Shown: positions 6,215 to 15,367, counted from the stretch's first letter. The stretch: DNA of 31,076 nucleotides from Clostridiales bacterium UBA6363 (GCA_002438865.1 DJRJ01000034.1:1-31076); one strand, 5' to 3'. Numbers and translations: made by a program. Notes: generated by a model not told the origin, from the letters alone.

Positions 6215-7987
6215 TCAAAAATCGAATGAAAATACGTTCACATCTTCGCCGCCGCCCCATGTGCTTTCGGGGATAAGGCGTATTCCGAGTACATTTTTGT
6301 CTATCGGGACGTCATATGCACGCTTTAAATTTTCGCTTTCGTCTGCAATTGTTTCCGCACCGTTTTCGGTTATAATTTCAAGCTTGAATTTTTTGCAAAG
6401 CGTTTTCGGAACATAGAACTGCGGTGAGCCGAGCAGTGTGTTACAGCGCATTGTGTGGGTGCGCTCACAGTGTCCGCCGGGCAGAGTTTCACGGTCAAGG
6501 TCGCTGTCAAACGTTATATGTACCGAGCCGATACGCTGTTCTTTGTCAAATTTGTATTCCAAAGCCGTACCTGTTTTCACGGTTACGCCGCATTTTTCAC
6601 TGCCGTACAATCTGTGCGGACGGTCACAGCCGTCTTTTAATGCATTGCCTCCGTATATCGGCGTGCTTTGGCATAATCCGCTCACACTGCGCTTGAAATT
6701 GGGGAGGAAGCAATCGTCACGCATAAGCGTTTCCTGTAATTCCGAAAGCTTTTCCTTGTATACGCCGTTGGGAGCGAGTTCATTTTTAACGGCTATCGCC
6801 GCCGCCGTTCCGACTGCCTGCCCCATAAGCGCACAGGTTGCCATTACACGTGTACTGCTCATCGCAAGATGTGTGGCACTGATATTTCGTCCTGCAAAGA
6901 ACAGGTTTGCAACGTTCTTTGAATACAGCGAACGGTAAGGAATACAGTACGGCGAGGGCGTTCTCGTCTGCGTTATTTTTGTGCCGTCCTCAAATCCGTC
7001 CGGGGCGTGCTCGTCAAGCGGCCAGCCGCCGTATGCCACGGTGTCCTCAAATATTTTTCCGCCCGAAATATCCGGCTGAGTGATTATATATTCGCCCGTC
7101 ATTCTGCGTGACTCACGCTTTCCCGGCAAAAATCCGAGAAAATCAAGCTCCCAATTGTCCGTATCGAATTTCTTGCTGTTCTTTACGTAGTCCCACATAC
7201 CGACAGCGAGTGAGTGCAGGTCTTTTGCAATGTCCTCGGTTTCGTGTATAGTGTCACGGTTTCCGCCAAGCTCCAGATACCAGAAATTCTCTATCTCCGA
7301 ATACATATCGGGGACTATTTCGGGTGCTTTTCCGTTTATTAAATCGTCTGCATATGTCGGGGGCGTGTACTTAACGGGTCTGTCCGTTTCACGTCCCTGT
7401 ATAAGACAGCTCATTCCCATGGTGAGATCATCGTGCTTTTTAACGCTTGTGTTTTCGCCGAACTCCTCCGCTCCCTCACGTCCGAGCATAAATTCCGCTC
7501 CCGTAAGCGGTGCGAGTATGCTGTCGCCCGAGCAGTCGGCGTAGTGCTTTGCGTAAACGTCGATAAACAGCTGCGTTGTAAGCTGATACCCGGTTACTCT
7601 CTTGATTTTTATGCTCCGTCCGTCACCGAAATCGCCGCTTTCCGTTTCTGCGTCCATACATGCGCAGTTCAAAAGCAGTGTGAGGTTCTCCTCACGGCGC
7701 ACAAAATCATAAAGTATCGAGTCCCATATAAAATAGTTTTTGGTCGGGTTTCTGTAATAGTTTTCGAGCGCAATCTCCTCAAAAATTCCCGTTTCACGGT
7801 TCTTTTCGCCCTCTGCTCCGCATACCCACATACGTATTTCCGAAGATGCGTTTCCGCCGAGTACGGGGCGTTCGTGCATAAGCACAACCTTAAGTCCTTT
7901 GCGTGCGGCTGCGATTGCGGCGCACATTCCCGATAATCCTCCGCCCACAACGCAGAAATCCGCATTGATTTGTTTTCTGTTAAGCAT
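6215..7987 (-). CDS. FAD-dependent oxidoreductase (FAD_oxidored family)
   Basis: This 590-residue protein has an N-terminal Rossmann FAD-binding motif, CVVGGGLSGMCAAIAAARKG, followed by ERPVLGGNASSEIRMWV, typical of the family of FAD-dependent oxidoreductases found near carbohydrate-catabolic genes. A second FAD-contact segment is NLFFAGRNISATH with STRVMATCALMGQAVGTAA. The last ~130 residues form a beta-rich domain often appended in this family. No signal peptide is seen, so it is probably cytoplasmic. The natural substrate is not known; sugar or sugar-acid oxidation is plausible but not shown. It starts at ATG 7987 behind GGAGGG and is transcribed away from a PocR/AraC regulator, which is its likely activator. 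Confidence 0.88.
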   Translation of the reverse strand: MLNRKQINADFCVVGGGLSGMCAAIAAARKGLKVVLMHERPVLGGNASSEIRMWVCGAEGEKNRETGIFEEIALENYYRNPTKNYFIWDSILYDFVRREENLTLLLNCACMDAETESGDFGDGRSIKIKRVTGYQLTTQLFIDVYAKHYADCSGDSILAPLTGAEFMLGREGAEEFGENTSVKKHDDLTMGMSCLIQGRETDRPVKYTPPTYADDLINGKAPEIVPDMYSEIENFWYLELGGNRDTIHETEDIAKDLHSLAVGMWDYVKNSKKFDTDNWELDFLGFLPGKRESRRMTGEYIITQPDISGGKIFEDTVAYGGWPLDEHAPDGFEDGTKITQTRTPSPYCIPYRSLYSKNVANLFFAGRNISATHLAMSSTRVMATCALMGQAVGTAAAIAVKNELAPNGVYKEKLSELQETLMRDDCFLPNFKRSVSGLCQSTPIYGGNALKDGCDRPHRLYGSEKCGVTVKTGTALEYKFDKEQRIGSVHITFDSDLDRETLPGGHCERTHTMRCNTLLGSPQFYVPKTLCKKFKLEIITENGAETIADESENLKRAYDVPIDKNVLGIRLIPESTWGGGEDVNVFSFDF

Positions 7988-8001
7988 ATTGACCCTCCTT
8001 A

Positions 8002-8030
8002 TTGACAGAAATTTATTTTAGTGATATAAT
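8002..8030 (+). promoter_or_regulatory. Promoter of the PocR/AraC regulator
   Basis: TTGACA (8002-8007), a 17-base spacer and TATAAT (8025-8030) point toward the regulator at 8098. The dyad at 8021-8038 overlaps the -10 box. Confidence 0.8.
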
Positions 8031-8038
8031 TTTATCAC
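8021..8038. promoter_or_regulatory. Dyad GTGATA-N6-TATCAC in the divergent intergenic region
   Basis: GTGATA (8021-8026) and TATCAC (8033-8038) form a perfect 6-bp inverted repeat over the -10 box of the regulator gene, between it and the divergent oxidoreductase. It could be an operator, perhaps for autoregulation. AraC proteins usually bind direct repeats, so another factor is possible. Confidence 0.45.
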
Positions 8039-8097
8039 AATTTTATTATAAAAAATTGCATAAATAAGCATAAAAATATAAGAAAAGTGCAAAAAAG

Positions 8098-8880
8098 ATG
8101 AACAAGCAGATAAAAGAATATATAGAATATTTAAAACGCACTCACGGTATGGATATTTCCGTGCATCTTGCAAAGCGTTATACGTACCTGTTTTTCACGA
8201 GCGTTCTGGGCGAATACAACACGCATACAAACCCGTACTGTATTTGCGTAAAGAGTACGGCATTTGACAAATGCATATTGTGTCAGGAGGCAATAATAAG
8301 GAAGCCGAACGGTCAAAAAAGCTTTGCCGGTGTGTGCCATGCCGGCGTGGGCGAGTACATACACAGGCTGTTTATTGATGGCGAATGTGTCGGGTTTATA
8401 AGCGTGAGCGGATATAAGGGACGGAATATTCCCGACAGGAAATATACCGATAATATGCGTGATGAGGAAATAGACATAAAAATTCTCGACACCGTTATAT
8501 TTCCGCTTGCGATGATGGCGGAACGGCTTATAAAATACGCTCCGCCGCAGTCGGAGGGCGAAACGTATATGCATATGCTGTGGTACATAAATGCGCATTA
8601 TGCAAGCGTTACGGTGGACGAGCTGAGCCGTGAATTTTCGTTTTGCCGATCGTATATAAGCCATATGTTCAGGCAAAAAAACGGTCAGACTCTTAAAAGC
8701 TACTGCAACAGCCTTAAAATACGTGACGCAAAGGCACTGCTTAGGGAAACCGATATGAGCGTGACGGAGATTGCGTATGCCGCAGGCTTTTGCGATTGCA
8801 GTTATTTTATAAACACGTTCAGAAAAATAACTGGAACAACGCCCTTGAAATGGCGCAGAAAGGAGGCGCAAAATGGCTGA
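8098..8880 (+). CDS. AraC-family regulator with PocR sensory domain
   Basis: A 260-residue transcription factor. Residues ~1-130 resemble the PocR ligand-binding domain, with the conserved Cys/His set in PYCICVKST, CILCQEA and GVCHAGVGEY, followed by FIDGECVGFISVSGYKG. The C-terminal ~100 residues are an AraC double helix-turn-helix: LSREFSFCRSYISHMFRQ and the second helix VTEIAYAAGFCDCSYFINTF, ending in KITGTTPLKWR. PocR domains sense small molecules such as hydrocarbon derivatives; the ligand here is unknown. The gene is divergent from the FAD oxidoreductase, 110 bases away, which makes that gene the obvious target. Its stop codon overlaps the dinB start by 8 bases, so dinB is probably co-translated. 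Confidence 0.9.
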   Translation: MNKQIKEYIEYLKRTHGMDISVHLAKRYTYLFFTSVLGEYNTHTNPYCICVKSTAFDKCILCQEAIIRKPNGQKSFAGVCHAGVGEYIHRLFIDGECVGFISVSGYKGRNIPDRKYTDNMRDEEIDIKILDTVIFPLAMMAERLIKYAPPQSEGETYMHMLWYINAHYASVTVDELSREFSFCRSYISHMFRQKNGQTLKSYCNSLKIRDAKALLRETDMSVTEIAYAAGFCDCSYFINTFRKITGTTPLKWRRKEAQNG

Positions 8881-10043
8881 CAGAACAATACTTCACTGCG
8901 ACTGCAACGGATTTTATGCGTCGGTCGAGTGCGCCTTAAATCCCGAGCTTAAAAAAGTGCCTATGGCGGTCGGCGGAGATCCGTCACAGCGTCACGGGAT
9001 AATTCTTGCCAAAAACGAGCTTGCGAAAAAGTACAATATACAGACGGCGGAAACGATATATTCCGCAAAGCGGAAATGCCCCGACCTCGTTATCGTGCCG
9101 CCGCATCACAGCGTTTACAAGGAGTATTCCGCAAGGGTAATGGATATTTATAAGCGGTATACGGAGCTTGTGGAAAGTTTCGGACTTGACGAGGCGTGGC
9201 TCGATGTAACGGGGAGCCGCCGCCTTTTCGGCGACGGCAAAAAAATAGCGGACGAATTAAGAAGCGTTGTGAAATCGGAAACGGGTCTTACCATTTCCGC
9301 AGGAGTATCCTTTTGCAAGGTTTTTGCAAAGCTCGGCAGTGATTACAAAAAACCCGACGCAACCACGGTTTTCTCACGTGAGAACTGGAAAGAGTACATA
9401 TTCCCGATGAGCGCAAATTCGCTTTTGTATGTGGGAAAGCATACGGAGGAAAAGCTTTCGCTTTTGGGTATAAAAACAATCAATCGGCGACCTTGCCGCC
9501 GCACCCGGGGAACTGCTTATTCGGCATCTCGGCAAGGCAGGCGAAATGCTTCACCGCTACGCAAACGGACTCGACAGCGAGCCTGTAAAATCAATATACG
9601 ATACAGATGAGGTAAAATCGGTCGGAAACAGCATAACGTTCGGCGAGGATCTTGTCGGCGAGGAGGCGGTAAAGCGGGGCGTGTACGAAATATGCGACAA
9701 GGTTGCCGCACGTATGCGCAAACAGCACGTAAAATGCACAACGGTGCAGATACAGATAAAAGACCCGATGTTTCGTGTAAAATCAAGGCAGAAAAAAATT
9801 CCGCACCCGACATACCTGGCGCATGAGATGCGTGAGACGGCAATGGAGCTTATACGGGACTCGTGGAATTTCAAACTGCCGATACGAATGTTATCGGTAA
9901 CGGGATGCAATCTGATTGCGGAGGATACGGCAGAGCAGATAAGCTTTTTCGACGAAATGGGCGAAAAACGTGAAAAAACGGAAAAGCTTGAAAAAACGGT
10001 TGACCTTCTGCGTGAAAAATTCGGGAACGATATTATAAAATGA
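8873..10043 (+). pseudogene. dinB: DNA polymerase IV (DinB), frameshifted by 4-bp duplication
   Basis: Pol IV is a Y-family translesion polymerase. The first frame (8873 onward) carries LHCDCNGFYASVE with the first catalytic Asp and SFGLDEAWLDVT with the catalytic Asp-Glu pair. The tandem AATCAATC at 9478-9485 then shifts the frame. Deleting one AATC restores the thumb sequence GIKTIGDLAAAPGELL and joins directly to the second frame (GLDSEPVKSIYD...), giving a full-length protein of about 388 residues with the little-finger domain at the C terminus. As read, the product is a ~202-residue catalytic fragment plus a junk tail of 43 residues. It may be a real null mutation, a reversible slippage variant or an assembly error. 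The start ATG, with AAAGGAGG upstream, overlaps the AraC gene by 8 bases. Confidence 0.9.
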
Positions 10044-10072
10044 TTGAAAAACAGCGAAAAATGCGGTATAAT
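10044..10072 (+). promoter_or_regulatory. Promoter of the TSCPD gene
   Basis: TTGAAA (10044-10049), a 17-base spacer and TATAAT (10067-10072) begin at the very end of dinB and lead to the TSCPD gene. Confidence 0.75.
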
Positions 10073-10096
10073 ATCAATGACACGGAGGTGAAACAT

Positions 10097-10351
10097 ATGG
10101 CTCATTATACATATACACCGCACGGCGTGTGCAGCGTGCGGATAGAATTTGACGTTGACGGCGACATTGTAAGGAACATTCGCTTTACAAGAGGCTGCAG
10201 CGGAAACACGCAGGGCGTTGCAAAGCTTGCGGACGGAATGACCGTTGATGAAATAATATCACGCTTAAAGGGCACGGACTGCAACGGACGTGGAACTTCA
10301 TGTCCCGATCAGCTTGCGAGAGCGCTTGCGGAGTACAAAAAAGAGTTATAA
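10097..10351 (+). CDS. TSCPD-domain protein (TIGR03905-like)
   Basis: A small 84-residue protein consisting of one TSCPD domain, named after its motif, here GRGTSCPDQLARAL near the C terminus. Further conserved cysteines are in HGVCSVRIEF, RGCSGNTQGV and GTDCNGRG, suggesting metal binding. Related domains are found at the C terminus of some B12-dependent ribonucleotide reductases; the stand-alone form has no established function that I can name. I start at the ATG at 10097 because GGAGGTG lies 7 bases upstream; the longer frame from 10040 overlaps the dinB stop and the promoter. A terminator follows 9 bases after the stop, so the gene is a single transcription unit. Confidence 0.88.
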   Translation: MAHYTYTPHGVCSVRIEFDVDGDIVRNIRFTRGCSGNTQGVAKLADGMTVDEIISRLKGTDCNGRGTSCPDQLARALAEYKKEL

Positions 10352-10360
10352 TCCGAAAAA

Positions 10361-10392
10361 AACATTCATATAATTTATATGAATGTTTTTTT
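10361..10392 (+). terminator. Terminator of the TSCPD gene
   Basis: AACATTCATATA (10361-10372) and TATATGAATGTT (10376-10387) form a 12-bp stem with a 3-base loop and seven T. The ribosome site of the next gene begins only 4 bases after the T-run. Confidence 0.85.
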
Positions 10393-10408
10393 ATTGGAGG
10401 ACAAGCCT

Positions 10409-10900
10409 GTGTTCAGAAATTTTTTGTTTGCGGTTATATTGATAATGGGATTTGCAACGGCTGCGGCGGCATCGTCGGGAACGTCGGAAACGGTACAGGT
10501 AAAGCTGTATTTTGCGGACGCAGGGTTTATGCGCCTTATCCCCGAAAACACCTCGGTAAGGAAAACCGATACGGAGCATGAGGCGAGAGCGGTTATAAAC
10601 GAGCTTATAAAGGGGCGTGACCGAAACCCGAAAATACGCCGCCTTATTCCCGATATAAAAAATTGTATGACCGTCCGCACCGAGAACAATACCGCATATG
10701 TAAACATAACCTCGAAAATGGCAGAGGCGCACCCCGACGGACGTGAGGCGGAAAAGCTTACGGTGTATCAGATAGTAAATTCGCTCACGAGCATAGAGGG
10801 GATAGACTGCGTGCGGTTTACGGTAAACGGCAGTGTGCAAAAGAATTTTATGGGTTATCTCGATATGCGTGAGCCGTTTACGGCGGATTATTTTGTGTAA
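10409..10900 (+). CDS. GerMN-domain secreted or membrane-anchored protein
   Basis: A 163-residue protein with an N-terminal hydrophobic signal or anchor (MFRNFLFAVILIMGFATAAAA) followed by a single GerMN domain. The features are VQVKLYFADAGFMRLIPENTSV, an Arg/Glu-rich helix, PDIKNCMTVRTENNTAYVNI and VYQIVNSLTSIEGIDCVRFTVNG. GerMN domains occur in the sporulation/germination protein GerM and in envelope proteins. The usual GerM has two copies, so this is a short single-domain member. I start at GTG 10409, 8 bases after GGAGG; an in-frame ATG at 10379 lies inside the preceding terminator hairpin. No promoter is obvious between the terminator and this start, so expression may depend on read-through. 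Confidence 0.82.
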   Translation: MFRNFLFAVILIMGFATAAAASSGTSETVQVKLYFADAGFMRLIPENTSVRKTDTEHEARAVINELIKGRDRNPKIRRLIPDIKNCMTVRTENNTAYVNITSKMAEAHPDGREAEKLTVYQIVNSLTSIEGIDCVRFTVNGSVQKNFMGYLDMREPFTADYFV

Positions 10901-10909
10901 GGTTTGTTG

Positions 10910-10938
10910 TTGACAGGCAGAGCATAAAATGATATAAT
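10910..10938 (+). promoter_or_regulatory. Promoter of yhbY-nadD-yqeK-rsfS-leuS
   Basis: TTGACA (10910-10915), a 17-base spacer and TATAAT (10933-10938) are seen, 55 bases before the yhbY ATG. Confidence 0.87.
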
Positions 10939-10992
10939 ATAATGTAAAATTGCGGGTTTTGTAAAAAAAATCCGCCGAACAGAGGAGAATTT

Positions 10993-11295
10993 ATGGTAAC
11001 AGGCAAACAGAGAGCGTATTTGAGAAAGCTCGGACACGGGATAGAGCCTATATTTCAGATAGGCAAAGACGGCGTTACGGACACGCTTTTGAGAGGAATA
11101 GACGAAGCGCTCGAAAAAAGGGAAATACTGAAGGTGCATATACTTGAAACGGCACTTCTCGATACAAAGGAAACGTGCAACGAAATTGCGGAAGAACTCA
11201 ATGCCGTACCCGTTCAGGCGATAGGTAACAAGTTTATTTTGTACCGTCAGTCCTCGGACGTGAAGAAAAGAAAGATAGAAATACCGAGAAAATGA
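10993..11295 (+). CDS. yhbY: YhbY-family RNA-binding protein (CRM domain)
   Basis: A 100-residue protein made of a single CRM (YhbY) domain, an RNA-binding fold linked to 50S ribosome assembly. It begins MVTGKQRAYLRKLGHGIEPIFQIGKDGVT, with the family's G-K-x-G motif in QIGKDG, and has LDTKETCNEIAEEL and a C-terminal GNKFILYRQS strand. It lies first in an operon with nadD, yqeK, rsfS and leuS, the usual Firmicute order, and GAGGAG precedes the ATG. Its stop overlaps the nadD start by 4 bases. Confidence 0.94.
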   Translation: MVTGKQRAYLRKLGHGIEPIFQIGKDGVTDTLLRGIDEALEKREILKVHILETALLDTKETCNEIAEELNAVPVQAIGNKFILYRQSSDVKKRKIEIPRK

Positions 11296-11891
11296 AAAAA
11301 TACGGAATAATGGGCGGTACGTTTAATCCCGTACACAACGTGCATATTAAGATTGCACGGCGTGCAATGGAGCAGTACGGTCTGGACGAGGTCATATTTA
11401 TGACAAGCGGAAACCCTCCGCATAAGCGCACGCAAAATCTTCCCGATGCGCACATACGCCATGAAATGGTACGGCGTGCGGTTTCGGGCGAGAGCGGGTT
11501 TCGTGCCGATGATTACGAGGTAAACTTGAGCGAATATTCATATTCTTCAAATACACTAAAACATCTTCACGAATTGTATCGGGGTGATGAACTGTATTTT
11601 ATAATAGGCGGCGATTCCGCGCGTGATTTTTCAACGTGGCACAAGCCCGAGGAGATAGTAAAGCTGTGTACTCTGCTTGTGTATCCGAGGGAAAACGCCG
11701 AAAAAACGGAGGAGTACAAAAACCGCATACTGTCCGAATACGGCGGTGATGTGCGCATTATAGACGCACCCGTTACGGATATTTCGTCTACGGTTATCCG
11801 TGAGCGCATACAAGAGGGAAAATCCGTCAGAGGTATGATACCCGACAGCGTTTGGGAGTATATAAATGAAAACGGAATTTATGAAAAGTAA
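11292..11891 (+). CDS. nadD: Nicotinate-nucleotide adenylyltransferase NadD
   Basis: NadD converts nicotinate mononucleotide and ATP to deamido-NAD, a shared step of de novo and salvage NAD synthesis. The 199-residue protein has the nucleotidyltransferase motif GGTFNPVHNVH at its N terminus (the HxxH pair binds ATP phosphates) and the ISSTVIRERI signature near the C terminus. YFIIGGDSARDFSTWHKPEEI is the typical central segment. It overlaps yhbY by 4 bases and yqeK by 26, so the operon is tightly coupled. Confidence 0.95.
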   Translation: MKKYGIMGGTFNPVHNVHIKIARRAMEQYGLDEVIFMTSGNPPHKRTQNLPDAHIRHEMVRRAVSGESGFRADDYEVNLSEYSYSSNTLKHLHELYRGDELYFIIGGDSARDFSTWHKPEEIVKLCTLLVYPRENAEKTEEYKNRILSEYGGDVRIIDAPVTDISSTVIRERIQEGKSVRGMIPDSVWEYINENGIYEK

Positions 11892-12450
11892 ATTGAAGCC
11901 TATGCTCAAACCCAAGCGGTACGAGCATAGCATAGGCGTGTGCGGTACGGCTGTCAAAATGGCAAAGCTGTACGGTGCGGATACGGAAAAGGCGTATATC
12001 GCAGGACTTCTGCACGACTGCGCAAAAGGTTTTGATATTAACAGGCAAAAAGAATTGTGCACCGAATACGGAATTACGCTCGATAAAATAACGCTTGCCT
12101 GCCCGGCGGTCATTCATGCACCGCTCGGTGCGGAGGTGGCACGGCGTGTATTCGGCGTTTGCGATGAGGAAATATTAAATGCGATACGTTATCACACGGT
12201 CGCACGTGCAAATATGCAAAAACTCGATAAAATAATATATATTGCGGATATGATTGAGCCGTTGAGGGATTTTGACGGCGTGGATATTCTGAGAAAAACA
12301 GCAGAAAAAGACCTTGACCGTGCGTTTTTGACGGCACTGGGGCAAAGCATAGGCTTTAACCTTGCGAAAAATGCGGTCATACACCCGAACACGCTCGATG
12401 CGTGGAACGATATGCTGATACGAAAGGAAGAAACGGCTGATGGAAATTAA
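11866..12450 (+). CDS. yqeK: YqeK, HD-domain diadenosine tetraphosphatase
   Basis: YqeK proteins are HD-fold, metal-dependent hydrolases of Ap4A (symmetrical cleavage to two ADP). Metal-ligand motifs are seen in order: RYEHSIGVCGTAVKMA, AGLLHDCAKG (the HD pair), VIHAPLGAEVA and AIRYHTVA, then YIADMIEP. The 194-residue length fits. I use the ATG at 11866, with GGGAG 7 bases upstream, although it lies within the 3' end of nadD; an in-frame ATG at 11881 has a weaker site. Its stop overlaps rsfS by 11 bases. Confidence 0.93.
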   Translation: MKTEFMKSKLKPMLKPKRYEHSIGVCGTAVKMAKLYGADTEKAYIAGLLHDCAKGFDINRQKELCTEYGITLDKITLACPAVIHAPLGAEVARRVFGVCDEEILNAIRYHTVARANMQKLDKIIYIADMIEPLRDFDGVDILRKTAEKDLDRAFLTALGQSIGFNLAKNAVIHPNTLDAWNDMLIRKEETADGN

Positions 12451-12778
12451 TAAAAAACTTGAGATTATAAAAAACGCACTGGAGGACAAAAAAGCGTCCG
12501 GAATAGAAATACTTGATGTGGCAAAACAGACGTCGCTCGGCGATTATTTCGTTATCGCATCGTGTCAGTCGACCGTGCAGGTAAAGGCGTGTGCGGACGA
12601 AGTTGAGGAAAAGCTCGCCGAGGCGGGCGAAGAAGTGCGCCATACGGAGGGGTATCGGGGCGGAAGCTGGATACTTATGGATTACGGCGATGTGGTTGTG
12701 CACGTAATGCAGCAGGAAATGCGTGAGTTCTATGCCATAGAACGACTATGGGACGATGCCGGAGAAACAGAAGAATAA
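12440..12778 (+). CDS. rsfS: Ribosomal silencing factor RsfS
   Basis: RsfS (RsfA/YbeB/Iojap) binds ribosomal protein L14 (uL14) and blocks joining of 30S and 50S subunits when nutrients are scarce. The 112-residue protein has the family pattern: [19 protein letters not shown], then [20 protein letters not shown] and [15 protein letters not shown] at the C terminus. Gene order nadD-yqeK-rsfS-leuS is common in Firmicutes. It overlaps yqeK by 11 bases. Confidence 0.95.
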   Translation: MEINKKLEIIKNALEDKKASGIEILDVAKQTSLGDYFVIASCQSTVQVKACADEVEEKLAEAGEEVRHTEGYRGGSWILMDYGDVVVHVMQQEMREFYAIERLWDDAGETEE

Positions 12779-12798
12779 ATATACAAAGGAGCAGAGAA

Positions 12799-15213
12799 AT
12801 GGAAACGTATAATTATAAAAATATCGAGAAAAAATGGCAGGACAGATGGGAGGAGGCAGGAATATTCCATGCCTCGAACAATTCCGATAAAGAGAAATTC
12901 TATGGCTTGGTTGAATTTCCGTACCCGTCGGGACAGGGACTTCACGTAGGACACCCCCGAAGCTACACCGCAATGGATATAATTGCGAGAAAGCGCAGAA
13001 TGGAGGGTAAAAACGTCCTCTATCCGATAGGCTGGGACGCATTCGGTCTGCCGACGGAAAACTATGCAATAAAAAATAAAATTCACCCGAAAATCGTAAC
13101 GGAGAAAAACGTTGCAAACTTCAAGCGTCAGCTTAAAATGATCGGCTTTTCATTTGACTGGTCGAGAGAAATAAACACGACCGACCCCGAATATTACAAA
13201 TGGACGCAGTGGATATTCTTACAGCTGTTCAAAAAAGGACTTGCCTACAAGCAGGAAATGCCTATAAACTGGTGTACGGGCTGTAAGGTCGGCTTGTCAA
13301 ACGAGGAGGTCGTAAACGGTGTGTGCGAACGCTGCGGAAGCGAAGTCGTACAGCGCAGAAAGAGCCAGTGGATGCTTAAAATCACGGCATACGCACAGCG
13401 CCTTATAGACGATCTCGACAAGGTGGATTACCTTGAAAAAATAAAAACTCAGCAGAAAAACTGGATAGGACGTTCCGAGGGTGCGGAGGTAAACTTCACA
13501 TTAAGCACCGGCGACGTTATGACCGTTTACACAACAAGATGCGATACGCTTTTCGGCGCAACATACACCGTTATGTCGCCGGAGCATGAGCTTATAGATA
13601 AAATGAAAGACTCAATCACAAACTGGGACGAGGTAACGGCGTACAGAAACGAAGCCGCAAAGAAGTCCGAGTTTGAAAGAACGGAGCTTGCAAAAGACAA
13701 AACGGGCGTTAAGCTTGAGGGAATTTATGCCGTAAACCCGGCAAACGGAGCAAAACTCCCGGTATTTATTTCGGATTATGTTCTCGTAACATACGGAACG
13801 GGCGCAATTATGGCGGTTCCTGCTCATGACAGCCGTGACTGGGATTTTGCAAAGAAATTCAATCTGCCGATAATCGAGGTTGTTTCGGGCGGCGAAAACG
13901 TTCAGGAGGAGGCATATACCGATGTTTACAGCGGTAATATGGTAAATTCCGATTTCCTTAACGGACTCCCCGTAAAAGAAGCAATCCCGACAATGATAAA
14001 CCGGCTCGAGGAAAAGGGTCTCGGAAAGAGAAAAGTAAACTTCAAACTGCGTGACTGGGTATTCTCACGTCAGCGTTACTGGGGCGAGCCTATTCCGCTC
14101 GTTCACTGTGATAAATGCGGCTGGGTACCCGTTCCCGAAAGCGAGCTGCCGCTCGTTCTGCCGGAACTGGATACATTCGAGCCGGGCGAAAACGGCGAAT
14201 CGCCGCTCGCAAAAGCGTATGACTGGATAAACACAACCTGTCCGTGCTGCGGCGGCAAGGCTGTCCGTGAAACGGACACAATGCCGCAGTGGGCAGGCTC
14301 AAGCTGGTATTTCCTGCGCTATATGGACGCACACAATAAGGACGCTCTTGCGTCAAAAGAGGCGCTTGACTACTGGAATCAGGTGGATTGGTACAACGGC
14401 GGTATGGAGCATACCACGCTCCACTTGCTGTACTCACGTTTCTGGCACAAGTTCCTGTTCGATATAGGCGTTGTTCCGACCTGTGAGCCGTATATGAAAC
14501 GTACCTCGCACGGAATGATTTTGGGCGAGAACAACGAAAAGATGTCAAAGTCCAGAGGAAACGTCGTAAATCCCGATGAGGTTGTTGACGAGTTCGGTGC
14601 GGACGCATTCAGAACATACGAAATGTTTATCGGTGCGTTTGACCAGGCTACGCCGTGGTCACAGCAGGGACTCAAAGGCTGTTACAAGTTTATCGAAAGA
14701 GTATGGAATTTGCAGAGTATTCTGACAGATGAAAAGGGATTAAGCAGCGACCTTGAAAAATCCGTGCATAAGACAATAAAGAAAGTAAGCGAAGATTTTG
14801 AGAGAATGAAGTTCAATACGGCTATCGCCGCAATGATGAGCCTTGTAAACGAGTTCACGAAAAAAGGTTCTGTCACAACGGGCGAGTATCTGACGCTTAT
14901 TACGCTCTTAAACCCCGTTGCTCCGCATATTACCGAGGAGCTTTGGGAAAAATACGGCAACGGCGGATTTTTGTCCGTACACGAATGGCCCAAATATGAT
15001 GATGAAAAAACAGTTGATGACGAAGTAGAAATCGTAGTGCAGATAAACGGTAAAATTAAGGATAAGATTATGATTGCCGCAGGTCTTGACAAGGAGGGCA
15101 CATTAAACGCCGCCATGAACAGCGACAAGATAAAGAGCCTTATCGACGGAAAGACCGTAATAAAAACAATAGCAGTGCCGAATAAGCTTGTCAATATCGT
15201 AGTTAAAGGCTGA
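12799..15213 (+). CDS. leuS: Leucyl-tRNA synthetase
   Basis: LeuRS charges tRNA-Leu with leucine and edits mischarged tRNA. The 804-residue protein has the class I signatures [10 protein letters not shown] (HIGH-type, about residue 50) and [14 protein letters not shown], and the CP1 editing domain with [13 protein letters not shown] and [19 protein letters not shown]. Zinc-type cysteine pairs occur in [17 protein letters not shown] and in HCDKCGW/CPCCGG. The [14 protein letters not shown] segment and C-terminal anticodon-binding region are normal. I start at the ATG at 12799 ([13 protein letters not shown]), behind AAAGGAGC; an in-frame ATG at 12748 lies inside rsfS. It ends the operon and is followed by a large imperfect palindrome and a terminator. 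Confidence 0.97.
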   Translation: METYNYKNIEKKWQDRWEEAGIFHASNNSDKEKFYGLVEFPYPSGQGLHVGHPRSYTAMDIIARKRRMEGKNVLYPIGWDAFGLPTENYAIKNKIHPKIVTEKNVANFKRQLKMIGFSFDWSREINTTDPEYYKWTQWIFLQLFKKGLAYKQEMPINWCTGCKVGLSNEEVVNGVCERCGSEVVQRRKSQWMLKITAYAQRLIDDLDKVDYLEKIKTQQKNWIGRSEGAEVNFTLSTGDVMTVYTTRCDTLFGATYTVMSPEHELIDKMKDSITNWDEVTAYRNEAAKKSEFERTELAKDKTGVKLEGIYAVNPANGAKLPVFISDYVLVTYGTGAIMAVPAHDSRDWDFAKKFNLPIIEVVSGGENVQEEAYTDVYSGNMVNSDFLNGLPVKEAIPTMINRLEEKGLGKRKVNFKLRDWVFSRQRYWGEPIPLVHCDKCGWVPVPESELPLVLPELDTFEPGENGESPLAKAYDWINTTCPCCGGKAVRETDTMPQWAGSSWYFLRYMDAHNKDALASKEALDYWNQVDWYNGGMEHTTLHLLYSRFWHKFLFDIGVVPTCEPYMKRTSHGMILGENNEKMSKSRGNVVNPDEVVDEFGADAFRTYEMFIGAFDQATPWSQQGLKGCYKFIERVWNLQSILTDEKGLSSDLEKSVHKTIKKVSEDFERMKFNTAIAAMMSLVNEFTKKGSVTTGEYLTLITLLNPVAPHITEELWEKYGNGGFLSVHEWPKYDDEKTVDDEVEIVVQINGKIKDKIMIAAGLDKEGTLNAAMNSDKIKSLIDGKTVIKTIAVPNKLVNIVVKG

Positions 15214-15307
15214 TTAAAATTCCGCATCTCGCACATTTGCACTCGCTCGCATATCGGCATATGCGTCGCTCGCTTAAATGCACAATCTGCGAAATTTTTC
15301 TTCAGCC
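15208..15307. repeat. ~100-nt imperfect palindrome after leuS
   Basis: The outer arms GGCTGA...AAAATT and AATTTTT...TCAGCC are complementary, as are inner CGCA/TGCG and TGCA/TGCA segments. The centre is a perfect CGCATAT (15257-15263 region)/ATATGCG stem with a CGGC loop. The repeat begins in the last two codons of leuS. It may help terminate transcription or be a MITE-like relic. Confidence 0.45.
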
Positions 15308-15335
15308 TTGGCTGATTGCATTTCATAACACACAT

Positions 15336-15367
15336 AAATCACCGCAGAAATTCTGCGGTGATTTATT
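15336..15367 (+). terminator. leuS operon terminator
   Basis: AAATCACCGCAGAA (15336-15349) and TTCTGCGGTGATTT (15351-15364) give a long stem with a minimal loop, followed by ATT. The T-tract is short, but position and strength fit the end of the operon. Confidence 0.7.

Noticed and set aside
9470..9488. Programmed ribosomal frameshift in dinB
   Set aside because: An exact AATC duplication explains the shift; no slippery heptamer with a downstream pseudoknot is evident and Pol IV is not known to use frameshifting.
9557..10123. 188-codon minus-strand frame opposite dinB
   Set aside because: It is antisense to a recognisable Pol IV domain, with no promoter or ribosome site of its own.
14090..14608. 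172-codon minus-strand frame opposite leuS
   Set aside because: It is antisense to the conserved leuS catalytic region; Arg/Cys/Ser-rich composition is typical of shadow frames.
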